Below, one piece after another: positions 34,673-46,017 of a DNA stretch of 64,000 nucleotides. Made by a program: the position numbers and the translations under genes. This DNA is from Ectobius pallidus. Lineage: Eukaryota > Arthropoda > Insecta > Blattodea > Ectobiidae. Location of the stretch: positions 120,500,043-120,564,042 of the forward strand of contig CAXKWD010000004.1 in the NCBI GenBank assembly GCA_964059195.1, given 5' to 3'. Numbering within the stretch: the first letter of the stretch is position 1; every line of letters starts with the position of its first letter. The notes beneath the pieces are model-generated. The model was not told the origin of the DNA and made no database searches. It saw only the letters and a program-made list of their open reading frames with translations.

Positions 34673-35931
34673 GTTTCTAAATTCCCTAGAATTTTGACTG
34701 AAACTAACTCACGCCCCAGATCAGTAACTTTCTCTTTATAACCCTTGAGTAATTCCTACTTCTATCCTAACATGTAAGTTTTTCAATGGTAGGCGCTTAA
34801 TCAACTACTATTCATAGGCCTTCTTCTGCCTCTCACTGTTCACTTTCTTATCTCCCTTTACCATGATCCATACGGTTCCCACTCTTCGATAAATCTCTTA
34901 AAGAAAACAACTCAATCCTTACGGGCCAGCATGAAATCTACTCATAGATAGTCATCTGTCACCCAACAAAAACCAAGAGGGAGAGGCCCTCGCAAGAAAT
35001 ACTAAGTAAGCCCCTATTACCCTTCTTTCTTACTCCCCTCGCGTCCTGTCTTATAAAAAACAAGTTTGAATGAGCATCACCAATTGCCTCGAGCTATGTA
35101 TTCATTCGTGAGACAATCACTCATAGAAACCCAAAGTATAGAGATTATCTTTACTAACCCACAGTCACAGTTCTTGACTACTCTTTCTTAACTTAGACCA
35201 GAAATAGAAACGGGTTGGATTACTGTATTTTATTGCCTCACCCTAGATTTATCACACTTCTATTTTTCTAACCCTACTCTTAATCCTTCATTTACGGCGT
35301 CTAATCGCCACACATTTCTTAGAAACAATGCCTCAAAATTTTCCCATTTCTCAAAAACAAAAGAAAATGTTTAGGTGATACTCAACGGGTGATGACTCTC
35401 TTATCCTCTGATCCCGTACTGTTTCCATCTACTTCCTGATGTCCACATCTTCCCTTAGTCCAGACTGAGCAGTCGTGACCCACTCTTCTCTCCACAGCTG
35501 GTGTTCGCTGAAGCGGTCTCTTGTATCGGCGGACGTGATGTGCTTTCCCAGCTAACGACTATCTCCATATAGTCATATCAGTGAAATTCCCATTCAGAAT
35601 TTCCTTAGATGAAAGTCTGACACACCATCATGCCAGAACGCCTCTACCGCTGTCGCACATCCCAGTCTCGTCTTCTCCCTTCTGCCTTTTCAACTTCTCT
35701 CTCTCGTAGTCAGGCACGTAATACTAACCGTCTTTCAGGTTCCACACCTCTCTCGTCGATTCACCGTCGACGCATGCGCACCTCTCCTTTTCTGTAATTC
35801 AAATAAATTCAGGGCAGTATCGATAATCATGAAAATGTTCAATATCGATTAGTTGTGGTCCCCCAACCCTTCCTTTGTTTAGGAATGGTCTCCTATCGTT
35901 GATTATGCACGTCGCTATTTGCGTCGTGACA
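34673..35931 (-). repeat. Inverted copy of the first 1259 bp of the LTR
   Basis: Mirror of 31485-32743, from GTTTCTAAATTCCCTAG to GCGTCGTGACA. The length equals the left arm exactly, so no indels separate them; T for C at the mate of 32253 and G for A at the mate of 32180 are the differences seen. The junction with gag shows only a few bases of possible microhomology (GTTTCTAA). Confidence 0.9.
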
Positions 35932-35935
35932 AATA

Positions 35936-36823
35936 GGTTCTAAGCTCTACGAGCTTACACTTTCGAATACGTATATTACCATAAAATAGGCACTAAATTG
36001 AGCATTACTCCGAAACAGGTCAACCGAGTTTATCCAATATCAATAGACGTCTTCCCATGGACATTATAAATGTGTATAGGCCTACTAACTTTCATAAAAA
36101 TCCGGTAAAGCGTATTTGAGTTACCGCGTCTTTAAAATAGACACTAAATTGGGTTTTACTCCGGTACCGGTCTACCGATTCGGTCCAATATCAGTAGACG
36201 TCATCCAATGTACATTATAAATGGGTATATAAAGTTTCAGGAAAATCTAATAAAGCACATTTGAGTTATCGCGACTTCTTATATATTAACATAAAAGGCA
36301 CTATATTGGGCATTATTCCAATACTGGCCCACCGATTTGGTCGAATATCAATAGACGTCTTCCCATGGACATTATAAATCGTATACCTAAGTTTCATAAA
36401 AATCCGATAAAGCGTATTTTAGTTACTGCGCCTTTAAAATAGTCACTAAATTGGGGTTTACTCCGGTACCGGTCAACAGATTAGGTTCAAATTCAATAGG
36501 GTACTTCTCATGGACATCATAAATGCGTATACCAAGTTTCATGGAAATCCGTTACAGCGTATTTGAGTTATGGTGCCTTTCTAATATAATCTATTAAAAT
36601 AGGCACTAAATTGGGCATTACTCCGGTACCGATGAACCGATTTGGTTCAATATCAATAGGGTTCTTCCCATGGACATTATAAATGTGTTTTCCAAGTTTC
36701 ATGAAAATCCGAAAAAGCGTATTTGAGTTATGGCGCGTACAGGCACGCGGACAGATAGACAGACAGACGGACATACATTTTTTCGTCCCCCACACAATCT
36801 CATAAAGTACCATACTGGCACTT
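35936..36823 (-). repeat. Composite repeat, copy 5 (long minisatellite, no tRNA part)
   Basis: The head ends at CATACTGGCACTT (36823) and the GACA run is at 36750-36775. Upstream are six minisatellite units, with the GAGTTAT-type marker at about 36117, 36262, 36420, 36565 and 36725: spacings 145, 158, 145 and 160, an alternating two-unit pattern. The tRNA-like segment and tail are absent. It directly adjoins the right target duplication of the palindromic LTR element, so that element may have landed at or in this repeat. Confidence 0.8.
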
Positions 36824-37624
36824 AATAAAGAAATGGGAATAATCGAATGAACCTACAACATATATCGTCGTAAACCAATCTCTGTTATTTAAAATCCATC
36901 CCATGGCAATCGTGTTCCCGTTCGACATTTCCCATTTATCGTTATTGTGGTAACGAAGAATAATTATTTTATCGTTTTGTAAGCATTCCGTATACCCTCG
37001 ATTTTAATAATGTCCTGAAATTAATTGAAAGGTTTGGCTTTTACATGAATGTATGCAAGCACCTGTTACCTCCAATTATTTATGCAGATTATGAAAAGCC
37101 AGTCAACATGAAGTTAGAGAGATGTCACTCCCAGTTACTCGTCACCCAAATCAAAATCTCCCCAGCATTACCGAACATACGAGAAAGATGGATACCCCTA
37201 CATGCCTTCACAGTGGCTATTGACACGTCCGTGACAATTAAACAATGAATACAGTAATGTTTTACATTAATGTTGTTATGAATTATATTATAAATTACTA
37301 TTAGAGATAATATCCACAAAAGAAATCTGGCCTAATGCGAGGAAACCTTGAGAATTCAACATCCAATTAATCTAGAAGAGTATACATAAAAAATGAAATT
37401 AGGCCTTGTGAAAACGTTTGGTATTAATTGTTTTAATAGAAATAGATCAGCTAACCCACATAAAATAGGATTTTTAAATTAATATAGATTTGTTTAATCA
37501 GTTTAGTTAGTTCAGTTTTAGATAACCTAGAATTACGAAAACAGTATTAGGCCTAAACTTCCTATGACTATTATCACGCTGTCTGGAAAGTCAAAGGTGA
37601 GTTGTAGAACATCCTTCAATCCAC
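36824..37624. other. No gene seen
   Basis: The overlapping plus (37045-37248) and minus (37125-37319) frames have no recognisable domain. Confidence 0.5.
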
Positions 37625-37795
37625 CTCGCGGCCATTCACTATCGCTCCAAACGTCCAAATGGAGTGATGTCAGTCCAAAATCTCATAATGAATGGGAAGG
37701 CTGTCGTCCGTTTGGCGTGGAGCGATGGGTCGGTTGGATATCCAGTCGAGCAAAAATCCATCCGTTCACTCCATCCGTCCATCAAGCCATCGTAC

Positions 37796-38757
37796 TGTTG
37801 AGCCCTGGTATATACCTGAGTATACCTTCGTATACCACGGTTATACCGGAAATCATTGTCATTGTTTCTCCCGGATTATAATAGCAATGTTATAATTTAG
37901 GATACGACAATGCATGGGTCAAAGAGATTAACATTTTATTGTTGAAATATAAAGTTAAGACAATTACATACTTTTATGGATATTGCTTTAGAAGTCACAT
38001 GAATAAAGCAAAGATTGCAGTTTGTAAAAGGAAAGAAGTATTATATTACGTTCATTGTCAGAACATGAAGTATAGCACATTTGCGTAAACATTATTCACA
38101 GAGTACTGAGTAAGGATAAAATAGACTAGTTTCTATTGGTTGTTGATGAGGTCATAATTATGTCATTATTTTCCGTTGCTTAACGCAAGATTTAAGCTTT
38201 TATTGAATTAAGTCAATTCAGTAATATTCATATTGTGTTCATGCAAATAATAGGCGATTTGCATACAAGAAAGGCATATAGTACTTTCTTATGTTATTTT
38301 GTTTGATCACGACTCTTGACCGAGGTTTGGGTGTGGCAAGGATGGTTATATAAACCTGGCCGAAATAGGCCTCACTCTCAGACTCAGACTTTTACTCTAC
38401 ATGAAGTTGATAAGTGCATCGACGTCGCAAGACGACGGAAGCCATGAAGTTGAGGATGGTTGTGAAGAACTCCGTAAAATGTAAGTTCAAGGAAACATAT
38501 TAACTTATTGATTTTTAGAATAAATATGTAAACTAAATTTTGAGTGTTTTCTTACGAGAGTATAAGATCCTGATCCATCCGAATTAATAGTTTTATTTAA
38601 GTTAAATAATTAAAAGAGTAAAATCATGATTGTTGGTGTTGGAAATAATATTTATTTCAGAAACGAATGAAAGGTAATTAAAGAAGAAGATAACGAACGT
38701 AGAGCCGATCGTTCGAACATTCCTGACATGTGCCACCTCCTGGGCGAGGGCACAACA
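37796..38757 (+). repeat. 5' LTR of the gypsy element
   Basis: Begins TGTTGAGCCCTGG, ends GGGCACAACA (TGTTG/CAACA inverted ends). A TATA box (GGTTATATAAAC, about 38344) lies upstream of CTCACTCTCAGACTCAGAC, a likely start region, and an AATAAA signal (AGAATAAATATG, about 38518) follows. U3, R and U5 can thus be placed roughly. Confidence 0.92.
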
Positions 38758-38758
38758 A

Positions 38759-38776
38759 TGGTGTCATAAGCGGGAT
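38759..38776 (+). promoter_or_regulatory. Primer-binding site, probably tRNA-Leu
   Basis: TGGTGTCATAAGCGGGAT follows the 5' LTR after one base. Its complement ends in TGACACCA, the acceptor end expected for a tRNA starting GTCA, as many animal Leu tRNAs do. The exact tRNA is inferred. Confidence 0.75.
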
Positions 38777-38815
38777 GTTTACCGCGAATAAAATTAATGT
38801 TTAAAGATGGAAAAA

Positions 38816-39900
38816 TGGTTTCACGATCTCATGCTCTCGGAAAAATGTTAGGGTGTGTGTAGGTGTTAGTAATAAGTTGTTGTTATAAATTGTTTAGAAA
38901 ATGTGGGCATTATAAGTTAGTGGCAAATTAAGCTTCTTGGGAAATTCTTTACAAATGGTTGGTGCATTGTAAGTCAAGGGTTGATTAACATTACTTGGTT
39001 AACGATTAATTGATTGCTGATAGTGTACAATTCACATAGGTCAGAATGTTGCTTGACGAAGGTATTAGACGAGCTTTGTAAAGCTTAACACTAGGGTAAC
39101 AGAATTAAAGTTTAAAACTAGGGTAACAGAATTAACGGCAGCAAAGCAAATCTTGTAGCAAGATAAATAGTTCAGGTAACTCGACAAAAGATTTTACGGC
39201 ATATAGTGCGATAAATGAGTGGAGTGGCTCAGCAGATAGCTTACCAGTGAAGGAATGGTAAAGGAATTTTTAATTTTTTAAAAAATTATAATGGGAGTTT
39301 CGAGATTCAAACAGAGAATTCAGACAGTGAATTCAGACAGTAGATTCAGACAGCGAATTCAGGCAGAGATTGCAGACAAAAAGCAGATTGTAAAGTTTAA
39401 AGTTGTAGGTCCCGCAACAGAATTTTTTATTGTCAGGGAGACATTGATTTAGTTAGTGACGAAACTACGTATGATTAGTTGAGATCCACTTTCGAGAATA
39501 GGGTTAACAAAAAAAAAAAAAAAACTACCCGATGATTATTATTATATTTAGTTTTAAATAGCAACGCAAAAGGTTTAATCATGTCCAAGATTTATCATTA
39601 TAATACTAAAGCCAACTAATAACTCACACGAGAAGCATATTCGTGCTGAGAAGGCAGATGCAGACTTTTAGCAGCTGATGTAACAGGATGAGAAGTCGGG
39701 AACAGATTCAACTCAGGTTACCATGTTACATGAAAGTAGTACAATTAGCAGTCACAACAGAATTCAGAACAAGAGATTCAGTTTATATTTTTTTTAAGTG
39801 CGAAGTGCACAAGCCAGAAATGTATTTATTTACGTTACATGTTATGCTTGCGGTATGCACGACAGCAGGATTAGATAAACGACAATTTTAATCAGCAAAG
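38816..39900 (+). pseudogene. gag region of the gypsy element, decayed
   Basis: A short gag-like start (MEKWFHDLMLSEKC, 38808-38850) ends in a stop. The rest has stops in all frames. A tandem repeat of about 16 bp (ATTCAGACAG-type units, 39304-39378) and A-runs (39509-39525) mark slippage damage. No capsid domain can be read. Confidence 0.5.
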
Positions 39901-39934
39901 AAAATAATCAGTTTAAAAGGATGGGCTAACATAC

Positions 39935-39985
39935 AGACTGTTTATTGTAAGAAAAAGGGACATAATTAGGGATTGCAAAGAGATA
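39935..39985 (+). pseudogene. Gag zinc-knuckle remnant
   Basis: YCKKKGH in one frame and IIRDCKE in the next frame give the C..(x4)H(x4)C part of a CCHC knuckle, the nucleic-acid binding motif at the end of Gag, split by a frameshift; the first Cys is lost. Confidence 0.6.
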
Positions 39986-40109
39986 TACGAGAGTTTGAGG
40001 GAGTAGAACTTCTCGTAGGATTTTTAGAACACCTCGCGCAAAGAGATCATTATTAAGATAGACGTAATTGAAAAAAAAAAAAAGGAACTCATGGTCATAA
40101 GCACTGATC

Positions 40110-40190
40110 GATTGAAAAACTCTTTAGTTTTAGTTTTAGAGGATACAGATGCGGCTGTATCAATCCAGGTGTTTCACAGGTTATTTCTTA
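40110..40190 (+). pseudogene. Retroviral-type protease active-site remnant
   Basis: The plus strand reads LVLVLEDTDAAVSIQVF at 40121-40171. The D-T-x-A triad of aspartic proteases is visible as DTDA: the glycine that the catalytic triad needs is replaced by Asp, a single G-to-A change in its codon. The protease would be inactive. Confidence 0.7.
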
Positions 40191-41149
40191 AAGAGTGACG
40201 TCACAAGCTAAAGGTATTACCTATTTGATGGATTTCAAGTAGATGGATTTCGCGAATGAAGGGAAATATTCGCATGAGTTTATAGAGTGTCCAAATTGAA
40301 ATAGAACGAGACGGAATAGGTCTTGATTGTATGAATCAAAACATGGAAACATTGATGTTTTGAACCGCGCACTAGTCATATGAGAAGAGATCATAAATCT
40401 GTTGTAGTAACCCCCGTGTATTGACGCTAGGAGAGATGGATTCGGACTGTACACCCGAAATAATCCACTTACTTACCATACGAATGGGAATAGAAGTAAC
40501 TCCTGCGATATCTTGCATGGTTAGGTGGAAGCATCAGAGAAGAGTTCTAGAAACAATCTCATATCTCAGTATGATAGTCGTGATGTTTGTCTAGTTTATG
40601 CTGCACGTAAACAGACGATACCATGAAGGTATGAAGCTATAGCGCATAGGAAGTGCACAACTATGTTTAGCTTGTCCCGAGAATAAGATAAAGTGTTTTA
40701 GACCTGAAGAGCAAGGTATTATGGGATTTACCTAGCTAGATCGCTTAGCGATAGGGAGATAAGCGATGGGAAACAGAGATGTAGAACAAAATTCCTGTGA
40801 AAATAATTAAACAATTAATTTTTAAATAGAGTTACCGAAAATCAAAGAATAGGATGCATCTCAAAAACCACGTAAGTGCAGGCGTGATGAGTACTTTTGT
40901 TGCTGTGGGTACGATACGAGATAGTGACGTCAAATTAAAAAAAAAATGCAACAGCACGAACAACACATTCAGATTCACATCTGGGAAGAAAAAAAAAAAA
41001 AAAAAAAAAAATCAGGTAAATGTGTTGGCTCCGAATGAAGTCGGAATGCGACATTATAGGCTTACTTGAGTCAGAGAACTTAAATCACTTACCTTAAGTG
41101 ACAGGCAAAATAAAATGTGGAGTGTTAGAAAAGTTTGTAGATGTATTTC

Positions 41150-41425
41150 ATGACCCAAGAGATAGAAAACATAGGCTGCACCAACAAAGTAAAACATGGA
41201 ATTAATAACTGGGATGTGCCCCAAGTTAAGAAAATACCCCTACTACGTAAATATAATGAGAAGGTATAGAAATGATAGATGATGTTGGATAAGAACATTA
41301 TCAGGCCTTCTGCGAGCGTTTGGTTAGCTCCGATAAAGTTTTGTTCCGGAAAGAGTTCCGATGAAGAGGATCGAATTAGGTTCTGAACAGATTTTTCAGA
41401 AGATAACGCATAGAGATGTTAATTA
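41150..41425 (+). pseudogene. Ty3/gypsy reverse transcriptase remnant
   Basis: MMLDKNIIRPSASVWLAPI at 41279-41335 is a clear piece of the gypsy reverse transcriptase N-terminal block (MLxKxIIRPSxSPWxSP). It is followed by KSSDEEDRIRF and, with a stop and a shift, TDF and HRDV pieces of the next block. Preceding codons (RKYNEKV) with stops fit the usual R(x)VP...E(x)V stretch. The Tyr-Met/Val-Asp-Asp catalytic box cannot be read further down. Decayed but identifies the superfamily. Confidence 0.8.
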
Positions 41426-41429
41426 TTAT

Positions 41430-41939
41430 ATATAAATGAAATTTTAATGAATTTGGTTTATTTAAAATATTTAGTGAGTTTAAGCTACATTGAGTTTTAG
41501 TAAGTGGAAATAGAAGGAAAAGAAAGAAAGAAAAGTTCAGGTTATAGTGAATTATTTTATTGTACGTGTACAATTAAAGAAGTTAGATAATTTTTAGGTT
41601 TTGTAGATTATCGCAGATACAAAACGAATTTGCTTATGTAGCGAAGTTTATGATAGATTTTAATTAAAGGAAATACAGAATGCGTACGAGAAGAATTTAA
41701 TAAATTATATTTGAAACATTAAGAGAGATGTTATGTCGTCAGTCAGTATTAAAATACCAGACTGCAAGAAGTTGGTTATCTGGAGATGGAATGCAGAAAA
41801 CTCCTTCGCTTGCATTCGATGGTATCAAAGAGCGTGCGTGATCATTCAACGCGAGCTGTTACAGATGTTTAGCCAACTACATTATTTTAATAAACTATAT
41901 GAATGAAAATGTAATGAGTTTACCGCGATAATAGATTAA

Positions 41940-41973
<34 letters not shown>

Positions 41974-44900
41974 GTAATTTAGTTTAAAAGAATTGAGTTC
42001 GGAATTTTTGCGTTAGATATAAGATTTTTTCGAATTACATTTTACAGTCCAATACAAATACATCGATTTGTCACAGACGTATGCAAAATTTTTACATTGA
42101 TAATGATGTAAAGGTATTTACGGGTAATCAGATTACCAAGTTGTAATATTTTAAATGGTTAGAAAATTTTGAAAAGAATTTTAGTTTGATGATAACAGAA
42201 GTTATGTTAATAAAGAATGATAAGGAATTCAGGCTAATTGTTCCGAACATTTCAGAATATTGCAGAATAATACAGAATTTTTTACGAATTGTCAATTAGT
42301 GTTTATCGGAAGACAAAAGAAAGACGTTAGAATGTTGAAACGTAGAATTTTTATTGTCCAAATATGGTATTATAGTTGAAATAGAGGAAATATTGCCAAT
42401 GTTATTATATAACAGTCGTAAGACAAGGAAAACCCCGTCGTTCCATTGTATAATTTTAATCCAGTTTTACAGCTCTTCGAGCAAAGCGTGGATGAAGTCA
42501 GTAATTACTACCACTGAGGGGAACATAAATGAGGTTTACTATCGTAATATGTTTAAAATGGAAAAACATTGGTAGTTCATATTAGTAGGATAAAGTTACG
42601 TCCTAATGGGGGAGGACATTGTTTCTGGAAAGGAAACCAGACGACAGGAAATGGTGCCAGCAATACACCCACAATAGAAAGATAGAAAAATAGTAAGCGA
42701 AGCCTAATGTCATGAAAAGATGCCATGAAGAAAAAATGTCATGAAAAGAGGTCATGAAAGCAAGCCTACCGATTAGCTAGGACACAGTAACCGGTGGATG
42801 AATATTGGTCGTCAGAGGACGGAAAGCCTTTAGCCAGTTAGTATACCGTCACATGGATGACGATGGGAAAAATGACGACAGAAGTCATTTCAGTAAGGTG
42901 AATGAGAGTCCGTTGAAGCAGACTAAGGGACAGGTTGCAACGGGAGCGCGCACAAGTAGTCATCTCTTTCACTATTAAGAATTATGATCAGTTAGCGAGT
43001 GCACATTGATAACTAGATTTTCAATATTTGACCAAGAGACTTTTACATTTAAGAGATTTTCACGTTTGATGAGATTTTAATATTTAACGAGGCACACGTA
43101 AATAAAAGGACTCCAACAGTTAATGAAGCTACCAAAGTTTAATGAAGCTTTCGAAAATGAATGAAAGTCCCGAAGATTATCGAGCAACGCGTGATTAATA
43201 AAACTCCCAGGAATTAAAGAGAACCGCAAATGAAGAAACTCCAAAGCCAATAATAATGATAGTTCCGCAAATAATGAAACTTTCAAAAGTAGGAGAACTT
43301 TGGAGAATGAATATAACTTGGTGTGTGTAAACCCCATGTGAGGTTTAGGTTCAAAAACGGTGTGTACCGGAGTAGTGAGGACAAAACTCACGGGAAGGAA
43401 CTCCGAAGGAATAGTGGAACCCGCAATAGAAATAAATCCCATGAAGTTAGGTACGAAGAAGACATATATATAATTTAGAACCACTCGAGCAGGGTCACGA
43501 ATGAAAAGTGAACGCGCAGAATAAATAAGTTTGCACCATAGAATTTCATAGGAACGTAAAGAATATTAAAAATATTAAAACCCTTAGGAACGTAAAGAAT
43601 ATTAAGAATATAAGAAATCCCAAGAATGCACAGAAAATGAAATTAGTAGTAACAGTAATCCAAGCAACACAAGAAAGTCATTATAGAATTTAATACAATT
43701 AAAATACTTTGTTACAGAGTATAGATATAACAATTAAATGGAAATTAGGATTTAGTAATGCAGCAGAACGAAAGACGACGAAATCTAGTAAAGGATACAG
43801 TAAAGAAAATTATTTTTTTAGGTGTTAAATAGATTATTGTAATGAAATTTAGTTTTATTATGATATTTTAGGCAACGTACGAAAGATGTCAACAATTAAG
43901 AGAAATTATATTGTAAATGGATTTATGAAAGCAGTGTGTAAATAACAGTTTTATTTAATATATGAAATTTTAAATTACGAAATACTATACGATGTATAGA
44001 ATGAGAAAATTTATTGGTAATACTAGAACCAATTAACCATAATAGTGGAAGAAGAGATTTTATATAAATAAAATAAGCGCAAATGTAGGAATTTATTAAG
44101 TATATTAATAAAACATGATACATTTTAAATTAATTAATTGAAGATGTTTTGTTTGGATTGAATGTAGTTACGAAAGCATTAACATAATTGCTAAAACTAC
44201 AAATTTTCGTTGACACATTAAAAGAATTAAAGCAACATTCGATACAGTGGAAAAGATGTTAATTTCATAGTTATTGGAAAGTTCAGCTTAATTCATTTTA
44301 AGTTTTGCCATTTTTGCAATTTTAAATGTTTTGAAATTTCTTGAAGGAATTTCTTACTGTCAGTTGTCGAAGTTAGTAAATTAATTTTTATGAATTTATA
44401 TATTTTTGAAGTCATTGGACAAGTATTTTGAATTATATAGAGTACGGACATTACCGTAACGAGTTACAACAAATTATGATAGCGCATTAAGTTTTTATTT
44501 TATCCAGCTTGATTTCCAATGTTTAATTATGACAATTAATACAATATATTGTGTTTGCTTGATGATAGAAATAATTGCAGATGTAAGGCGATTTATGTAC
44601 CATAGTCCAGACGACTAGTAACATTTTAGCCAACCAGCTAAACTGTGAACCTGCCGATTCACAGGACAGCCAAAGAAGCCATTGAGACTTGTGACAGGAA
44701 GATCGGAGGAGATCAACAATCACCTGTGTGGTATCGCCTACTTTAATTTATATGTATTATTATGAGGGTATAGCCTTCCACTGGAAGTGCGTAAGTTACT
44801 TTAAAAATGAATTACGAGTAGATTCATCATTTTGTTTGAATAACAAGCATACTTGAAGACATTATTAATTGTAATATTATTTAATTAATTTTGAGTTTTG

Positions 44901-46000
44901 CCCCATATTACTGAAGATAATTACATAAATTATGTGATAATAAAATGTTGTTGCCAGAAGTAAATAAAAATATATTCAGCATAGACTTGAAGTTTTTGCG
45001 AAATGAAGTAAGTCATTAATGAAAGAATAGTCAGAAAATTAAAGATATTGATGAAAGATTAATTTTAGATGACGTTAAAGTTTAAATAAAAATGTTAAAG
45101 AATAACAAATTAAGTTATGGTGTCAGAAAAAAGCAAATATTACGATGAAATAATTATTATTGTGGTCTGTGTTTAATACAGATACGAGCCAAGCTGATGA
45201 AGCCAGGAGTTAAGGAACCTGATCTTAACCAAACAAGACGTCATGGTCCAAGAGTCCAGAAGAAGCAATAACCTTCCGACCATATGATGTGCAGAGATGA
45301 GAAGAACGACGTCACCGTTCATTGAAGAGTTATTTAATTAGTCCGACAATTTCACTGGCACAGATTTTCAGTTTGTTTAGTAAAAGACATTAAATCAATT
45401 GAATGTAATAATTTTATTCAAGATGAAAAGAAAAGATTATGTAATAATGAAGGAATGTAAACAAACAAACACACACACACACTCACTCTAAATAACTAAA
45501 TGTTAAATGAGTATATACATATCAGTATATATAGGAGGATTCACAACTATCACAACTATAAAATGATTTTAAAGTAAAATTAAATTTTTGTAGTTAAAAA
45601 CCAAACAGGATCAAACAGTCGTGTTAATAGATTAAAGTAAAATTAATGATTATGTAATAAGAGGAAAATTATGGACATCAAAGCCAATAAGAAAGAAATG
45701 AATAATGAATTTAAAGATTAAATAAATTTGAGCTGTATTTAAATTAAAGTGACCAAAAGAGGAGGCATACATAACCCCTATCAGTTTGTCGACTTGTTAA
45801 GACTGTAAGTAAATAATTGAAGGCCGCTGGAACGGAATAACATTCTTGTAAGCCTGATTGATGAATGATTGAAGCCACTGTGGAATTAAAACTCTACAAG
45901 CGATAACTGTTGAATGAATGAATCTTGCAGCTCTCAACAAGATCGAGAATTTTGGAATTTTCTTGAAAATCGAGTGTTCCAAACGGAACAGCTCGTTTTA
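41430..46000 (+). pseudogene. Rest of the gypsy internal region, unreadable
   Basis: RNase H and integrase should lie here. A possible RNase H trace (KVFTGNQITKL, about 42110-42145) is weak. From about 42600 the sequence has purine-rich, A-rich text with stops in every frame. The 135-codon minus frame at 43077-43484 is an antisense chance frame in a purine-rich strand. An (AC)n run is at 45468-45482. No env-like segment can be recognised. Confidence 0.5.
41939..41972. repeat. (AAT)n microsatellite inside gypsy pol
   Basis: Eleven AAT units interrupt the decayed pol region. Confidence 0.95.
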
Positions 46001-46014
46001 AAAAAAGAAGGGGG
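45999..46014 (+). other. Polypurine tract
   Basis: AAAAAAAGAAGGGGG lies three bases before the TGTTGAG of the 3' LTR; this is the plus-strand primer site of LTR retrotransposons. Confidence 0.85.
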
Positions 46015-46017
46015 TGA

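Larger units (their letters stand above)
31485..35931 (+). mobile_element. Palindromic LTR-retroelement derivative with two U3 ends
   Basis: The 4447-bp insertion starts with TGTCACGACGCAAATAGCG and ends with the exact mirror, CGCTATTTGCGTCGTGACA. AATA flanks both sides (31481-31484, 35932-35935), a 4-bp duplication as made by retroviral-type integrases. Order: LTR-like block 31485-34392, primer-binding site running into a full tRNA complement (34398-34473), 5' part of gag (34484-34672), then an inverted copy of the first 1259 bp of the LTR (34673-35931). The two arms have equal length; I noticed only two substitutions (at 32180 and 32253). No 3' LTR in normal orientation, no pol. Confidence 0.85.

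Noticed and set aside
31485..35931. Assembly artefact explaining the palindrome
   Set aside because: Arms stop at an exact LTR-type terminus, AATA duplicates outside both ends, arms differ at two or more bases and a 1.9 kb unique loop separates them. Not excluded fully; raw long reads should be examined.
43077..43484. 135-codon minus-strand protein
   Set aside because: It is antisense to the decayed gypsy interior, which is purine-rich on the plus strand and so opens antisense frames by composition.
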